DNA of 18,868 nucleotides from JANQPX01 sp051010395 (GCA_051010395.1 JBPCVQ010000466.1:1-18868); one strand, 5' to 3'; positions 5,935 through 14,229 are shown, numbered from the stretch's first letter. Notes: generated by a model not told the origin, from the letters alone. Numbers and translations: made by a program.

Positions 5935-8172
5935 ATGTCGATGATCGATTCCGATCGCTCAGCGCTTCTATCAGCAGATGAAGATGCGCAAACGCCAGGT
6001 TGTGAGGAGATCGGGGAAGGCCCCGTCGATCCAACCTGGGCCATGCCGCGTCATGTGGCGGCCGCGGGTGATCCTCTGCTTGCCTGCCTGGTGCAGCTGG
6101 CGGCCTGCCTGGAGCGACCCCGTTCGGCGGAGGCGCTGGTTGCCGGCCTGCCCCTGGAAGATGGATGTCTTACGCCCGGCCTCGCAGTGCGCGCCTTTGA
6201 ACAGGCAGGTTTCGTGGCCGGCTTGGCCAAGCGCTCCTTGAATGATGTCGGTGACCCTCTGCTGCCGTGTATCCTTTTCTTGAGAAGCAAGAAGGCTTGC
6301 CTGCTTCTCGCGCGCGAGGGTGATGAAGCTGTAATCGCGCTGCCGGAGATCGGCCGTGGCGAGGTGCGCATCGACATGGCCGCCCTCGATGCGGATCACA
6401 CAGGCCACGTGCTGTTTGCGAAGCTGGCACGCAGCGTTGACTTGCCGGCAGTCGCGGCATCGGAGGCAGGGGCCAGAAATTGGTTCTGGGGCACGATTGC
6501 CGAGGCCTGGCCGACTTACATCGAGGTCGCGCTTGCGGCTCTGATGATCAATTTGTTTGCTTTGGCAAGCCCGCTCTTCGTGATGAACGTCTATGATCGT
6601 GTCGTCCCCAATCAGGCGATCGAGACGCTTTGGGCTCTTTCGCTTGGCGTTGTCACTGTTTTCCTGTTCGACTTCGTGCTGCGTACGCTTAGAGGCTACT
6701 TTGTGGATACGGTCGGCAAGGCTGCCGACGTCAAGCTCGCGTCCCGGATTTTCGCCCAGGTCCTCGGCATCAAGATGGCGGCAAAGCCAGGATCGGCGGG
6801 CGCATTTGCCAACAATCTTCGGGAATTCGAGACGCTTCGAGATTTCTTCACCTCCGCCACGCTGGTAGCGGTGATCGATCTGCCGTTCATCTTGCTGTTC
6901 GTCGCCATCGTCTGGCTGATCGGCGGGCCGATCGCTATCGTGCCGGCCGTCGCAATACCTGTCGTTCTGATCATCGGTCTCCTGGTCCAACTGCCGCTTC
7001 GGCGTGTCACCAAAGCCACCTTCAGGGAGGCGGCGCGCAAGCACGGCCTCCTGATCGAAAGCATCAGCGGTCTGGAGACAATCCGGGCGTCTGTTGCGGA
7101 AGGCAGGATACAACGTCTTTGGGAAGATGCGGTCGACGCGACGGCGACGTCGACCACCAAGGCGCGCTTTTTTGCAACGATCGGTATTAACGCCGCCTCA
7201 TTGGCGCAGAACCTGACGACGGTGGGCATCGTCATCTATGGTGTGCATCGGATCGGTGAAGGCGTTTTGACCGTCGGTGCGCTGGTGGCCTGCACCATCA
7301 TCGCCGGGCGCGCCATGGCACCGCTCGGGCAGGTGGCTGGCATTCTCACCCGCTATCATCAGGCGCGCGCGGCCTATCATGCGCTGACGGATTTGATGGC
7401 GCTGCCGGTGGAGCGCCCGGCAGACAAACAGTTTCTTCACCGCCCTGTGATCGAGGGGCGCGTGACCTTCAGCGATGTAAGTTTCAGCTACCCCGGCGAA
7501 AAGATAAAAGCACTGGACGGCGTTTCGCTGACCATCGAAGCTGGCGAACGTGTCGCTCTGATCGGCCGTGTCGGATCCGGCAAAACGACGATCGAAAAGC
7601 TCTTGCTCGGGTTGTATGAGCCCGATGAAGGGGCGGTCCTGCTCGACGGCACCGATCTCAGGCAGATCGACCCCGTCGATCTTCGCCGGCATATCGGTGC
7701 CGTGATGCAGGATATTACGTTGTTTCAGGGGACGCTGCGCGACAACATCACGCTGGGGGCGGGCCATGTCGACGATGATCGTGTGCTCGAGGCAGCCGGG
7801 CTCTCAGGCGTTGATGCCTTTGCCGCCCGCCATCCTCTTGGCTATGACGTGGAGGTCGGCGAGCGTGGTGCGCATCTCTCCGGCGGTCAGCGTCAGGCGG
7901 TCGCCGTAGCGCGCGCCCTGCTGCAAGATCCGCCCATTCTGCTGTTCGACGAGCCGACCAGCGCCATGGACAATAGCGCCGAGAACCGCTTGAAACGCCA
8001 TCTCGAAGCGATCCTGCCTGGAAAAACGCTCATTTTGGTGACCCACAGAACATCGCTCCTGACTTTGGTCGACAGACTGCTCGTCATGGATGGTGGCAAG
8101 GTTGTCGCCGATGGTCCGAAGGAGGAGATCTTGAGCGCCTTGGCGGCAGGCAAGATCAGAGGAACGGCATGA
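5935..8172 (+). CDS. type I secretion ABC transporter (LapB-like: inactive C39-like domain, permease, ATPase)
   Basis: This 745-residue inner-membrane exporter has three parts. Residues about 44-165 form a C39-peptidase-like domain: D46-P-L-L-A-C-L aligns with the DCGxxCL of active peptidases, so the catalytic Cys is replaced by Pro47, and the catalytic His position is also lost (around Ala121). The membrane domain spans about 195-480. The ATPase has Walker A GRVGSGKTT (544-552), signature LSGGQRQ (648-654), Walker B ILLFDEPTS (668-676) and the H-loop His704. Such degenerate domains bind rather than cleave the substrate, as in LapB and HlyB exporters of RTX adhesins and toxins. The ATG at 5935 is preferred; a TTG at 5881 is also in frame but has no ribosome-binding site. 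The stop overlaps the HlyD start. Confidence 0.95.
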   Translation: MSMIDSDRSALLSADEDAQTPGCEEIGEGPVDPTWAMPRHVAAAGDPLLACLVQLAACLERPRSAEALVAGLPLEDGCLTPGLAVRAFEQAGFVAGLAKRSLNDVGDPLLPCILFLRSKKACLLLAREGDEAVIALPEIGRGEVRIDMAALDADHTGHVLFAKLARSVDLPAVAASEAGARNWFWGTIAEAWPTYIEVALAALMINLFALASPLFVMNVYDRVVPNQAIETLWALSLGVVTVFLFDFVLRTLRGYFVDTVGKAADVKLASRIFAQVLGIKMAAKPGSAGAFANNLREFETLRDFFTSATLVAVIDLPFILLFVAIVWLIGGPIAIVPAVAIPVVLIIGLLVQLPLRRVTKATFREAARKHGLLIESISGLETIRASVAEGRIQRLWEDAVDATATSTTKARFFATIGINAASLAQNLTTVGIVIYGVHRIGEGVLTVGALVACTIIAGRAMAPLGQVAGILTRYHQARAAYHALTDLMALPVERPADKQFLHRPVIEGRVTFSDVSFSYPGEKIKALDGVSLTIEAGERVALIGRVGSGKTTIEKLLLGLYEPDEGAVLLDGTDLRQIDPVDLRRHIGAVMQDITLFQGTLRDNITLGAGHVDDDRVLEAAGLSGVDAFAARHPLGYDVEVGERGAHLSGGQRQAVAVARALLQDPPILLFDEPTSAMDNSAENRLKRHLEAILPGKTLILVTHRTSLLTLVDRLLVMDGGKVVADGPKEEILSALAAGKIRGTA

Positions 8173-9560
8173 GGGGCCTCGGCATGCAGGCCTCATCCAT
8201 CGGGCATGGCAAAGGGGCCAAACTGGATGATGGAGCGAAGGCACGCCTTCGAGCCGAGGATAAGTCTTTCGTCGGTGGTTTGGCCGGCGCCGACCTCCAT
8301 CGGCCGCGCCGCTTTGCCCATCTTCTCCTGTTCACCATCGTCTTGTTTTTCGTCCTTTTCATCACCTGGGCGAGCTTTGCGACGCTGGACGAAGTCACTC
8401 GCGGCGAGGGAAGGGTGATCCCTTCCAGCCAGGTGCAGGTCGTGCAGAATCTGGAAGGCGGGATCGTTGCTGAGCTTCGGATCAGGGAAGCCCAGATCGT
8501 CGAAGCTGGTGACATCCTTCTGCGCATCGAAAACGTCAAAGCGGCAAGCGATCTTCGTGGCGGGCGCAAGCGCTATCTCGCCCTTCTAGGCGCGGTGGCG
8601 CGACTGCAGGCGGAAATCGAGGAGCGCGGCATCGAATTTCCGGCCGAAGTGATGGCCGAAGCGCGGCGCGTCGCGATCGATGAAACGGCGCTTTTCAACG
8701 CGCGTCAGGCTGCACTACAGTCCGAACTTGAGATTCTGCGCAATCAAGCCAACCAGCGGGACCAGGAGGTGGCGGAACTCGAAACCAGGCTTGGGCAACT
8801 TGAACGTTCGGCAACGCTTGCGGCAGATGAGCTCAAGATCACCGAACCGCTCGCGGCCAAGCGAGTCGTCTCCAAGGTGGAACTCCTCCGGCTGAAGCGT
8901 CAGGTCAACGATCTCCAGGGTGAACTGGAAAGCGCCCGCCTCTCTTTGCCGAGATTGATGCTGGCTCAACGTGAAGCCCATCGGCGGATCGAAGAGCGCT
9001 TCTTGAACTTTCAGGCGGAGGCGCAGCGTGAACTCAATACCGTCCAGACCGAAGCTGCGGCCCTTGCTGAAGCGGTAACCGCCGACAGCGACCGGGTGAG
9101 CAGGACAGATGTTCGCTCGCCGGTGCGCGGCACGATCAAGAGCCTTTTGGTCAACACCGTCGGCGGCGTAATCCAACCGGGCCAGGATCTGGTCGAGATC
9201 GTGCCGCTAGAAGACACACTTCTGGTCGAAGCGCAGGTTCGCCCAGCCGACATCGCGTTTCTGCGTCCCGACCAGCCGGCGGTCGTCAAGGTTACCGCCT
9301 ATGACTACGCCGTTTATGGCGGGCTGGACGCGGAGGTCGAGACCATCAGCGCGGATACCATCACCGATGACCGCGGTGAGCATTTTTTCCGTGTACGTGT
9401 ACGCACCAGGAGCAACAGCCTGGACAAGGCCGGCAAGCTTCTGCCCATCATTCCCGGGATGACCACCCAGATCGACATTCTGACCGGACAGAAAACGGTC
9501 ATGGACTATCTGATGAAGCCCATCTTGCGTATTCGCAACGAAGCTTTTCGCGAGCGCTGA
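8169..9560 (+). CDS. HlyD-family type I secretion periplasmic adaptor
   Basis: This is a 463-residue membrane-fusion protein linking the ABC exporter to TolC. It has a cytoplasmic N-terminus of about 48 residues, one transmembrane helix (about 51-71), a first lipoyl half (QVVQNLEGGIVAELRIREAQ, 90-109), a long coiled coil (about 130-290), then the second lipoyl half (RSPVRGTIKSLLVNTVGG) and a beta-barrel region (YDYAVYGGLDAEV). Its ATG lies inside the ATGA overlap with the exporter stop, and AGAGGA at 8158-8163 is well placed, so the two are translationally coupled. A later ATG (8184) is less well supported. Length and layout match PrtE/LapC-type adaptors. Confidence 0.95.
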   Translation: MRGLGMQASSIGHGKGAKLDDGAKARLRAEDKSFVGGLAGADLHRPRRFAHLLLFTIVLFFVLFITWASFATLDEVTRGEGRVIPSSQVQVVQNLEGGIVAELRIREAQIVEAGDILLRIENVKAASDLRGGRKRYLALLGAVARLQAEIEERGIEFPAEVMAEARRVAIDETALFNARQAALQSELEILRNQANQRDQEVAELETRLGQLERSATLAADELKITEPLAAKRVVSKVELLRLKRQVNDLQGELESARLSLPRLMLAQREAHRRIEERFLNFQAEAQRELNTVQTEAAALAEAVTADSDRVSRTDVRSPVRGTIKSLLVNTVGGVIQPGQDLVEIVPLEDTLLVEAQVRPADIAFLRPDQPAVVKVTAYDYAVYGGLDAEVETISADTITDDRGEHFFRVRVRTRSNSLDKAGKLLPIIPGMTTQIDILTGQKTVMDYLMKPILRIRNEAFRER

Positions 9561-9574
9561 AACAGCTCTTTTTT
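9552..9574 (+). terminator. Rho-independent terminator of the exporter operon
   Basis: GAGC-(gc)-TG, loop AAA, CA-GCTC (9552-9568) forms a short stem with a 2-nt bulge and is followed directly by TTTTTT (9569-9574). It overlaps the HlyD stop codon. The stem is short but the T-run is good. Confidence 0.5.
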
Positions 9575-9639
9575 CCGCGCTGGCCTGATAGTTATCGACC
9601 TGCGTTCGGAGAATGGCGAACAGGAAGAAGGGCGAGTGG

Positions 9640-10575
9640 TCATGCCGCGGCGCTTGACCGTTCGAGAAGCAGTGCTTCAGCGTGGGCGAGATTGGCCTCG
9701 GTCTGGCGCTGATAGGTCGTTGCCGCGACTGCAGCCCGGTAAATCCGGAGTGCCTCCCGGAAAGCTTCAACGGATTGGTTCAACAAGGGGATCTGGCTCT
9801 GCCTGTTCAATTGCTGCTCGGCAAGTAGGCGGAGTGCGTGGCCGAGGTTGTTCTGGACGATCGCCCACTGAAACACCACTGTATCCTGTTGCCAGATAAG
9901 CAGAGCAGTCTTGTGGGCATGAACGGCGACTTCCAGCCAACGCTGACTTCGGGTGTATTCGCCGAGCAATGAGGCCGCTAGCCCAAGCGCATGCCAGAAG
10001 ACGCCCTGTTGCTCACTGCAAAGGGTGATGCTCGGATTTTCCAGAAGCCGCGTCAGTTTGGTTGCGGCTGGGCGCAGCAGGTTGATCAGATAAGCTTGGT
10101 CCTCCTCTCTCTGTGCTCCCGGCGACACGCTTAGCACCATCAGAGTAAGGAGCAGCCCATCGACATCCGGGCCGAAGCGCTTGGGCAGTACGGTCCAATC
10201 CATCTGATAGGGGCCGTGGCGGCCGGCCTCCTGTTCGTAGCGTCCGACCATACGGATTCGAATATGCGGGGCGGCGGGCATGACCTCGCCGAAAATCAGG
10301 CTGTCGCCATTATGTCCGGCGAGTAGCGCGCGGCATGTTTCAAGAGCGTCCGCATCGATTTCGCCGTCGGCAATGTCGGGCGTCCCGCTGACCGGCTGAA
10401 TGGCCAATCCAAGCTGATCATGCAATCCCTTCTCGAGATGACGGGTCTGCGTTAACGCATCGTCATCACCCTTGAGGTCGGTGACGAGAATACGGAATCG
10501 GGTCGGTTTCGGCGGCACCAGCTGATGTGTACGCAACCAAGCGCCGATCCGCCGTCTTGACGGAAGGATTTGCAT
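9640..10575 (-). CDS. TPR-repeat protein with alphaproteobacterial N-terminal domain, function unknown
   Basis: The product has 311 residues with no signal peptide. Residues about 25-150 (RFRILVTDLKGDDDALTQTR ... GDSLIFGEVMPA) form a domain that often precedes TPR arrays in alphaproteobacteria, where the pattern 'VxDLxGDxxxxQT ... ADLLIWGEV' recurs. The C-terminal half is helical with one or two TPR units, including QWAIVQNNLGHALRLLAEQ and LNQSVEAFREALRIYRAAV. Related proteins usually carry many more QWAxTQNNLG repeats, so this is a short member. The ATG at 10575 has AAGG 3 nt away; a TTG at 10587 has a better GAAGGGGAG site and would add 4 residues. It converges with the exporter operon (79 bp gap). 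A link to secretion is only positional. Confidence 0.83.
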   Translation of the reverse strand: MQILPSRRRIGAWLRTHQLVPPKPTRFRILVTDLKGDDDALTQTRHLEKGLHDQLGLAIQPVSGTPDIADGEIDADALETCRALLAGHNGDSLIFGEVMPAAPHIRIRMVGRYEQEAGRHGPYQMDWTVLPKRFGPDVDGLLLTLMVLSVSPGAQREEDQAYLINLLRPAATKLTRLLENPSITLCSEQQGVFWHALGLAASLLGEYTRSQRWLEVAVHAHKTALLIWQQDTVVFQWAIVQNNLGHALRLLAEQQLNRQSQIPLLNQSVEAFREALRIYRAAVAATTYQRQTEANLAHAEALLLERSSAAA

Positions 10576-10880
10576 GAACCTTGCCAAGGCTCCCCTTCGT
10601 CACTTTAGAGGTTTGCTGCTACTGATCAGCATCGGAAGACTTTAAGAAAGTGCAGAACATCCAAGCTTAATGCAACCCCTACGCATGTTCATGCAGCCTA
10701 TTGAACCAATTATTCTTTTATTGAGAGATAGTGCCGGTGAATTTTCTCTTCATGGTTATGTGAATGGTTTCCATCGGCGGCGATCGAGCGCGCTGCGCTC
10801 GCATTCAGCACTGACGCTCGGCGTGAAATCGCCTATAAGCTTTGGCTCGACAGCTGGCCGAAACTGGGACGACCGAATGC
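10576..10880. other. divergent spacer between the TPR gene and recQ
   Basis: No gene is seen. It contains GAGCGC-GCT-GCGCTC (10786-10800, a 15-bp hairpin), GCATG-TT-CATGC (10683-10694) and one copy of a 14-bp word repeated after recQ. TTGAAC at 10701-10706 could be a -35 for recQ, but no good -10 follows at the right distance. Confidence 0.5.
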
Positions 10881-12728
10881 ATGAATGACGAGGTGGACGC
10901 CTGTGAGCGTGAAACGAAGCATCGCATTCTGGCCGAGACCTTTGGCTATCGATCGTTTCGTTCCGGACAGGAAGAGGTGATCGATAACATTCTCGCTGGC
11001 AGGCACGTCCTGGCGGTGATGCCGACAGGTGCTGGAAAATCGCTTTGCTATCAGGTGCCGGCTCTGGTTCAGGGTGGTGTTGCCGTGGTGGTCTCGCCGT
11101 TGATCGCGCTGATGCAGGATCAGGTGAACGCGCTTCGGCTGAACGGTGTCGCCGCCGAGTGCATCAACTCGGCCAGGAGCCGGGATGAGAACGTGCAAGC
11201 TTGGCGCCGTGTGATGCAAGGGGAGACGCGCCTTCTCTATATGGCGCCGGAGCGACTGATGACCGCGCGCATGCTGGCCGCGCTGAAAAAGCTTCCGCTT
11301 TGCCTGTTCGCGATCGATGAAGCGCATTGTATCAGTCAATGGGGACACAGTTTTCGCGCCGAATATCTGGAACTCGGTACGCTGCGTCTTGCCTTTCCGG
11401 ATGTTCCGATCGCAGCATTGACGGCGACCGCGGATCGCCTGACCCGGGAAGAAATCGTCGACAAGATATTTGGCGGTGACGCCGCCGTCTTCATCTCCGG
11501 CTTCGATCGGCCCAATCTTCATCTCGCCGTCGAAGCGAAGCAGACACCAAAGCGGCAGCTGCTCCATTTTCTTGAACGCCACGAAGGCGCAAGTGGCATC
11601 ATCTACTGCCTGTCACGGAAGAAGGTGGAGGAAACCCGTGATTTTCTGGCAGCCGAAGGCAAAAATGCGCTCGCCTATCATGCCGGCATGGATAATGTCG
11701 ATCGTCAGACCTGCCAGGAACGTTTTCTTGCCGAGCCCGGCACGATCATCGTTGCGACCATCGCCTTCGGCATGGGTATCGACAAGCCGGATGTGCGCTT
11801 CGTCGCCCATATGGATATTCCGGCCAGTATCGAAGCTTACTACCAGGAAATCGGGCGCGCCGGCCGTGACGGCAAGCCGGCGGAGGTCATGATGCTCTAT
11901 GGCCTGGATGACATTCGCATGCGCCGGATGTTCATCGATCAGAGCGATGCTGGCGAGGACAAGAAACGGGTCGAGCACAGGCGGTTGGAAGCCCTCCTGG
12001 CCTATTGCGAAGCACCGGTCTGCCGCCGGCAGACGCTGCTCGCCTATTTCAGCGAAACCATCGATGCCTGCGGCAACTGCGATCTTTGCACCCATCCTCA
12101 GCCCGTGATCGATGGGACGGACTTTGCATGCATGGTGCTGGAAGCCGTGAGAGATACCGATCAGATGTTCGGCGTTGGCCATGTGGTCGATGTCATCATG
12201 GGCAAGAGCACCGACAAGGTCGAGCGCTTTGGCCATGAGCAGGTTGCCGTTTTCGGCAAAGGCCATGATCGCTCAAAGCCGGCTTGGCAATCGATTGTCC
12301 GTCAGATGGTGGCGGGTGGCCTCTTGTCGATCGACATGGAAAAATTCGGCAGTCTGAAACTGACCGCTCGAAGTGAGGAACTGACGTCCGGTGGGCTGAC
12401 ATTTCAGATCAGGCTCGACAGCTTGAAACGGTCGGAACGGACGAAGAGCGCACGTCGTAAGGTCAGTGCCGTGCCGCTCGCATCACTGAGCAATGGCGAT
12501 GAGGGGCTTCTCGGCCATCTCAAGCAAGTGCGCATGACGCTGGCGCGCGAGCGCGGCGTACCGGCCTATGTCATTTTCCCAGACCGAGCACTGCACGACA
12601 TGGCGATCAAAAAGCCCAGCACCATCGACGAGTTTGCCGAGGTTCACGGCGTCGGCCGCGCGAAGCTCAAGGACTTCGCCTCAATCTTCATGGACGCCAT
12701 TCGCGATCAGCAGGCCGCATCCGGCTGA
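10881..12728 (+). CDS. recQ: ATP-dependent DNA helicase RecQ
   Basis: This is a 3'-to-5' superfamily 2 helicase of recombination and replication-fork repair, 615 residues (E. coli 609). Motif I is MPTGAGKS (47-54), motif II DEAH (146-149) within the RecQ-specific AIDEAHCISQWGHSFRAEY, and motif VI QEIGRAGRDG (322-331). The zinc-binding cysteines Cys381, Cys397, Cys400 and Cys403 (CRRQ ... CGNCDLC) correspond closely to E. coli 380/397/400/403. A winged-helix domain and a C-terminal HRDC domain (about residues 535-610, including VHGVGRAKLKDF) complete the full-length architecture. The first ATG (10881) is preferred over a TTG at 10842. It stands alone, with an unrelated TPR gene upstream and small genes downstream. 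Confidence 0.97.
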   Translation: MNDEVDACERETKHRILAETFGYRSFRSGQEEVIDNILAGRHVLAVMPTGAGKSLCYQVPALVQGGVAVVVSPLIALMQDQVNALRLNGVAAECINSARSRDENVQAWRRVMQGETRLLYMAPERLMTARMLAALKKLPLCLFAIDEAHCISQWGHSFRAEYLELGTLRLAFPDVPIAALTATADRLTREEIVDKIFGGDAAVFISGFDRPNLHLAVEAKQTPKRQLLHFLERHEGASGIIYCLSRKKVEETRDFLAAEGKNALAYHAGMDNVDRQTCQERFLAEPGTIIVATIAFGMGIDKPDVRFVAHMDIPASIEAYYQEIGRAGRDGKPAEVMMLYGLDDIRMRRMFIDQSDAGEDKKRVEHRRLEALLAYCEAPVCRRQTLLAYFSETIDACGNCDLCTHPQPVIDGTDFACMVLEAVRDTDQMFGVGHVVDVIMGKSTDKVERFGHEQVAVFGKGHDRSKPAWQSIVRQMVAGGLLSIDMEKFGSLKLTARSEELTSGGLTFQIRLDSLKRSERTKSARRKVSAVPLASLSNGDEGLLGHLKQVRMTLARERGVPAYVIFPDRALHDMAIKKPSTIDEFAEVHGVGRAKLKDFASIFMDAIRDQQAASG

Positions 12729-12786
12729 TTGAGCATGATGCCTGACACCCCGCTGCTTTTTTCGATAGGCGCGGGCGGGCTGCAGC

Positions 12787-13086
12787 CTATTGAAGAAGGC
12801 TCGGCGGTCTCGGGCCGGCGCTGCCGACCTTGCCGCTGCTGGAGCCTCTCAAGCGCATGATCTCTCGATCCTGCTGCTCGATCAGCCGCAACAATATCGG
12901 CACGGCGTTACGAAGTTCCGTAATAAACTCGGCATTCTTGTCATCGAAATGCTCCTTGGTGAGCGTAATCAGCGGGATTTTCCCCGCATCTTCGATGCTG
13001 TCCCCATATTGGGCCCAAGGCGCTGGTGTTGCGTCATGTTCAAGTCGTCTGATCTTCGAAATGAAGTGACGTTGCTGCCTATTCAT
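12787..13086 (-). CDS. small protein resembling phage Ea22/Ead-like proteins
   Basis: A 99-residue protein. ATPAPW (19-24) followed by a variable stretch and then DDKNAEFITELRNAVPILL (48-66) and a helix QQDREIMRLR matches the pattern of Ead/Ea22-like phage and prophage small proteins (LxxLxxxATPGPW ... DAxFIxxARxxVPxLL). Their function is unknown. The ATG at 13086 has an excellent GAAGGAG site 7 nt upstream, and a TATAAT promoter lies beyond it. The tail (GSSSGKVGSAGPRPPSLLQ) looks disordered. A plus-strand open frame covers the same bases but lacks such signals. It converges on recQ with 58 bp between. No other phage genes are near, so it may be a lone relic or a domesticated gene. Confidence 0.7.
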   Translation of the reverse strand: MNRQQRHFISKIRRLEHDATPAPWAQYGDSIEDAGKIPLITLTKEHFDDKNAEFITELRNAVPILLRLIEQQDREIMRLRGSSSGKVGSAGPRPPSLLQ

Positions 13087-13159
13087 CGCTTGTCTCCTTC
13101 GAATGTGGCGAAGAAACCTCCTGATAAACACACGGATAAATTGTTATTAAGAAGGAGGG

Positions 13160-13188
13160 ATTATAGATAGAATCGTGTTATCGAACAA
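13160..13188 (-). promoter_or_regulatory. sigma-70-type promoter for the Ea22-like gene
   Basis: On the minus strand TTGTTC (13183-13188), a 17-bp spacer and a perfect TATAAT (13160-13165) point at the Ea22-like gene. The predicted start near 13153 gives a leader of about 67 nt. A second AGGAGG at 13115-13120 lies within this leader without a start codon at a useful distance. Confidence 0.5.
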
Positions 13189-13785
13189 GTCGGCTCTGTC
13201 ATTGGTGAATTCTTGGAGGTGTCTGGAGGTATTTTGATCGGACTTTGGGCGGTTGACTCGAGGCCTTTGTCGCTGTCCCATGGACATGTTTTCGCTTGTC
13301 GCGAAGTACCCAATTTGCCGGTATCAGAGCTATTTGCTTCGCCGAGGCATTTGAAAGCATCGAACGACGATACCCGAGATACTCATTCTTGTATCAAAGG
13401 CTCGAAACTGGTGTGATGCCAACCATTCCTTGTCATCACCTCGCAGATCCGAAGGGGTGATGATGCGGATAATGCCTCAGAATTCGCTTGAGAAATCTTC
13501 AAGCGACTTCATGTCCCTGTCGATTGACAGATGTGACGAGCTTGCAGTGCCGCGATGTTCAAAGCTGAACCCGAAGCACCGCAAGTGTCGAGAGGCGAAG
13601 CTGGGTGAAAGCTTTACGGGACCAATGCGCCCAAAGAGGCGTTATGAAGCCGGTTCATGCACCGTCATCCAGCATCGGCGATGCCAAGGCGTCGTAAAGC
13701 TCCCTCTTCCCCTGTCCGACTTGCGACTGCAAGACAATGCAATCATCCGAAGGTTTTCTAGGCAGGCTCCCGGGAAGAGATCCCT
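13189..13785. other. about 600 bp without a convincing gene
   Basis: Short open frames exist on the plus strand (13213-13416 and 13430-13897) but have no ribosome-binding site, an unusual composition rich in Arg, Ser and Cys, and no recognisable motif. The second also runs antisense into the next gene. Minus-strand frames are broken by stops. It may be decayed sequence or a non-coding RNA. I recognise nothing here. Confidence 0.5.
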
Positions 13786-13803
13786 AAAAACCGCTCAGTG
13801 CGG
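13786..13803 (-). terminator. Rho-independent terminator after the secreted-protein gene
   Basis: On the minus strand CCGC-ACTGA-GCGG (13803 down to 13791) is followed by TTTTT (13790-13786). It lies 43 nt beyond the stop of the gene ending at 13846 and is in the right orientation. The stem is only 4 GC pairs, so strength is uncertain. Confidence 0.45.
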
Positions 13804-13845
13804 GGATGGCCGGTGGAACTGGTCTGTTGGGGGCGGGGGCCAACT

Positions 13846-14229
13846 TCAATGGGGAATGCTGACCTCGACGGGAGTTCCTTCAAGTCCGTTGGGATAATTG
13901 CGGGCGCGCACGGTCACGGTCTTGATATCTTCTGGAATGATGACGCCGGAAAGCGCGGATACCGTCTTTTTACGCTCAAGTTCGGGCTTGAAGAATGGCC
14001 GAATGGCCAAGACCTCGCCGTCGGGTCCAAAGACCTCCCAGGACTCGACATAGTCGTCCCAACCCTGGTCCTCATGCTCGATGGTCACACTGATATGAAA
14101 AATGCCGGCCTGGTCGGGGCTGTCTCTCTTGACCTGAACGTCAGCAATTAGAGCGGCGTTACTATCAGCATGCGATAGGCCGACATAGCCGAAGATGAGT
14201 GCTGAGGCGATCATAAGCGGCAGGCGCAT
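13846..14229 (-). CDS. predicted secreted/periplasmic protein, uncharacterised alphaproteobacterial family
   Basis: A 127-residue product with a clear signal peptide (MRLPLMIASALIFGYVGLSH, cleavage near SHA-DS). The mature part reads as beta-strands: VQVKRDS..GIFHISVTIEHED, then QGWDDYVESWEVFGPDGEVLA and LSGVIIPEDIKTVTVRARN. The pattern 'xVTxxHxDxGWxxYxxxWEVxxPDGxVLxxRxxxxP ... LSGVxIP..xxxVxVRARD' recurs in small exported proteins of alphaproteobacteria with no assigned function; a compact Ig-like fold is plausible. The ATG at 14229 is chosen over an upstream in-frame start at 14286 because the signal peptide begins there and GGGGAAG precedes it. A terminator follows. It appears to be a single-gene unit. 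Confidence 0.75.
   Translation of the reverse strand: MRLPLMIASALIFGYVGLSHADSNAALIADVQVKRDSPDQAGIFHISVTIEHEDQGWDDYVESWEVFGPDGEVLAIRPFFKPELERKKTVSALSGVIIPEDIKTVTVRARNYPNGLEGTPVEVSIPH

Noticed and set aside
5971..7113. 380-aa minus-strand open frame opposite the ABC exporter
   Set aside because: Low-complexity Asp/Gln/Arg-rich antisense translation of a clear ABC transporter.
12765..12790. ATAGGC / GCCTAT dyad between recQ and the Ea22-like gene, possible terminator
   Set aside because: The T-run lies before the stem on the plus strand and reads as A on the minus strand, so neither gene would be terminated by it.
12790..13170. 126-aa plus-strand frame opposite the Ea22-like gene
   Set aside because: Start codon lies at the recQ end without a ribosome-binding site; the minus strand has TATAAT, GAAGGAG and a family-like pattern.
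13430..13897. 155-aa plus-strand frame, possible gene
   Set aside because: No ribosome-binding site, Arg/Cys-rich composition, and it overlaps the secreted-protein gene and its terminator antisense.
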